Assembly (NCBI GenBank): GCA_964589625.1
Contig: CAZPSH010000003.1
Location: 1 to 64,000, forward strand
DNA length: 64,000 bases
Direction: 5' to 3'
DNA from: JBFLVU01 sp964589625
GTDB taxonomy: Bacteria > Acidobacteriota > UBA4820 > DSQY01
Part shown: piece after piece, positions 62,905 to 64,000 of the stretch
How the letters are laid out: every line of letters begins with the position of its first letter
Numbering within the stretch: position 1 is the first letter of the stretch
Notes under the pieces: generated by a model
Database searches by the model: none
Seen by the model: the letters and a program-made list of their open reading frames with translations, nothing else
Told to the model about the DNA's origin: nothing
Made by a program: the position numbers and the translations under genes

Positions 62905-63921
62905 TCATCGCAATCCCACGACGATCTTGCCGAAGTGGCCGCCTTCCTGCATGAGGCGGAAGGCGTCGGGGGCCTCGGGGAAGGGGAAGAGGCGACCGAG
63001 GACGGGGCGGAGTCCGGAGGCGGAGACGGCGCGGTTCATGCGGAGGAACATCTCGCGGCTTCCGACGAAGATGCCCCGCACGGTGACGCTCTTCATGAGG
63101 AGCCAAGTGACGGCGACGGGGGCGGTGGCGCCCGAAAGGACGCCGATCATGGAGACCTGGCCGCCGACGCGTACGGCCTTGAGGGAGCGCTCGAGGGTGC
63201 CGGCGCCGCCCACTTCGATGACGTGGTCCACGCCTTCGCCCGATGTGGCCTTCAGGACGGACTTGTCCCAGTCTGGGTCTTGGGCGTAGTGGAAGCCCGC
63301 CTCGGCGCCGAGCTCGAGGGCCCTGGCGATCTTCTCGTCGCTCCCCGAGGTGACCAGGACGCGAGCGCCCGCCATCTTCGCGAACTGGAGGGCGAAGACG
63401 GAGACGCCCCCCGTGCCGAGGACGAGGACCGTCTGGCCGGGCAGGAGGGGGCTGGGCCCCTCGAAGAGGGCGTTCCAGGCGGTGAGGGCGGCGCAGGGAA
63501 GGCAGGCGGCCTCCTCGGGGGAGAGGTGGGGAGGCACGGGGACGCACCCGGCTTCGGAAAGGAGGACGTACTGGGCGAGACAGCCGTCCAGGGGGCCGCC
63601 GAGGGTGGTCTTGCGGGCCTCCGCCGTGGGCTCGCCGGCGAGCCAGCCCTGGCAGAAGGTCCCCATGACGCGGTCGCCGGGGCGGACGGTGGCCACGTCC
63701 TCCCCCACCTCCTCCACGACCCCGGCCCCGTCGGAGCAGGGGATGAGGGGGAGGCGCTGGCGGGGGTTGTAGGAGCCCCGCACGGTCATGAGGTCGCGGA
63801 AGTTCAGGGAGGCGGCCTGGACGCGCACGAGCACCTGGCCCCGACCCGGCCGGGGCTTCTCGCGCTCGGCGGCCTTGAGGTTCTCCAGCCCGAAGGAACC
63901 CTGGATCTCGAAGACGTTCAT
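62905..63921 (-). CDS. Zinc-type/quinone-oxidoreductase-like NAD(P)-dependent alcohol dehydrogenase (MDR superfamily)
   Basis: A 338-residue protein of the medium-chain dehydrogenase superfamily. Segments: LPLIPCSDGAGVVEEVG, GDRVMGTF, LPCAALTAWNAL, and LVLGTGGVSVFALQFAK (Rossmann loop). The catalytic zinc Cys-His pattern of alcohol dehydrogenases (GHE) is replaced by SDGAGVV, so it belongs to the zinc-free quinone-oxidoreductase-like branch. Substrate unknown. Good ribosome-binding site (AAGGAGG). Confidence 0.88.
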   Translation of the reverse strand: MNVFEIQGSFGLENLKAAEREKPRPGRGQVLVRVQAASLNFRDLMTVRGSYNPRQRLPLIPCSDGAGVVEEVGEDVATVRPGDRVMGTFCQGWLAGEPTAEARKTTLGGPLDGCLAQYVLLSEAGCVPVPPHLSPEEAACLPCAALTAWNALFEGPSPLLPGQTVLVLGTGGVSVFALQFAKMAGARVLVTSGSDEKIARALELGAEAGFHYAQDPDWDKSVLKATSGEGVDHVIEVGGAGTLERSLKAVRVGGQVSMIGVLSGATAPVAVTWLLMKSVTVRGIFVGSREMFLRMNRAVSASGLRPVLGRLFPFPEAPDAFRLMQEGGHFGKIVVGLR

Positions 63922-63948
63922 GGCACCCTCCTTGGTTCAGAAGGGAAG

Positions 63949-63957
63949 AATCTACCA
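63949..63957 (-). promoter_or_regulatory. Candidate extended -10 promoter of the dehydrogenase gene
   Basis: TGGTAGATT (TGnTAGATT) about 28 bp ahead of the ATG on the minus strand; no clear -35. Confidence 0.35.
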
Positions 63958-64000
63958 CAGGGAGGCAGCGGAGAGGGGCAGGCTGCCCAAGCGCTGGATG

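Noticed and set aside
62318..63289. 323-residue plus-strand frame
   Set aside because: Spans the repeat-rich gap and runs antisense to the dehydrogenase gene; composition is that of a shadow.

Overview
The window is high-GC chromosomal DNA from a Gram-negative (diderm), rod-shaped bacterium. The signs are an mreBCD/PBP2/RodA elongasome operon, RseP and a TonB-receptor remnant. Exported DUF3857 proteins, a Tat-exported AmmeMemoRadiSam set, a bd-family oxidase with fused cytochrome c, and split class I fumarase would fit an Acidobacteriota-like lineage. That placement is inference; no rRNA gene is present.

Positions 24-14070 form one complete type I-G (formerly I-U) CRISPR-Cas locus. Genes on the minus strand run cas3, csx17 (cas8), csb1 (cas7), csb2 (cas5-cas6), a 26-codon ORF, cas4-cas1, cas2, then a leader and an array of 59 identical 36-bp repeats plus a degenerate 60th at the far end. 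A translationally coupled pair follows (14288-16893): a DGQHR-domain protein and a SEC-C protein. Next comes vapBC (17537-18183), enclosed by an exact 34-bp direct repeat.

Positions 18353-27176 (minus) are a cell-shape operon: FecR-like protein, GAF-GGDEF protein, mreB, mreC, mreD, PBP2, rodA and a ThiF/MoeB E1-like enzyme. Positions 27418-34558 (plus) carry a TlpA thioredoxin, a C26 amidotransferase, a DinG/XPD-like helicase, a rubrerythrin-like protein, cysteine desulfurase, a 2Fe-2S ferredoxin, a PAS-sigma54 activator and a DnaC-like ATPase.

Positions 34565-53696 are mostly minus strand: GT39 glycosyltransferase, membrane-embedded spermidine-synthase-like protein, a TonB-receptor remnant (plus), the MEMO-AMMECR1 fusion with its radical SAM partner, glutamine synthetase, a two-gene bd-like oxidase with diheme c domain, acyl-CoA dehydrogenase, ThiG, two DUF3857 paralogues and malate dehydrogenase. 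Fumarase alpha/beta diverge from mdh. A subtilase broken by an internal deletion precedes the uppS-cdsA-dxr-rseP operon. The window ends with a second acyl-CoA dehydrogenase, a gene-free stretch and an alcohol dehydrogenase.

Several intergenic regions hold 7-bp-period tandem repeats of a few sequence families (AAATCCC, AGTCCCT/GGGACTA, CGTCTCN), and one strong nested hairpin lies at 62584-62632. No tRNA, rRNA or insertion sequence was recognised.
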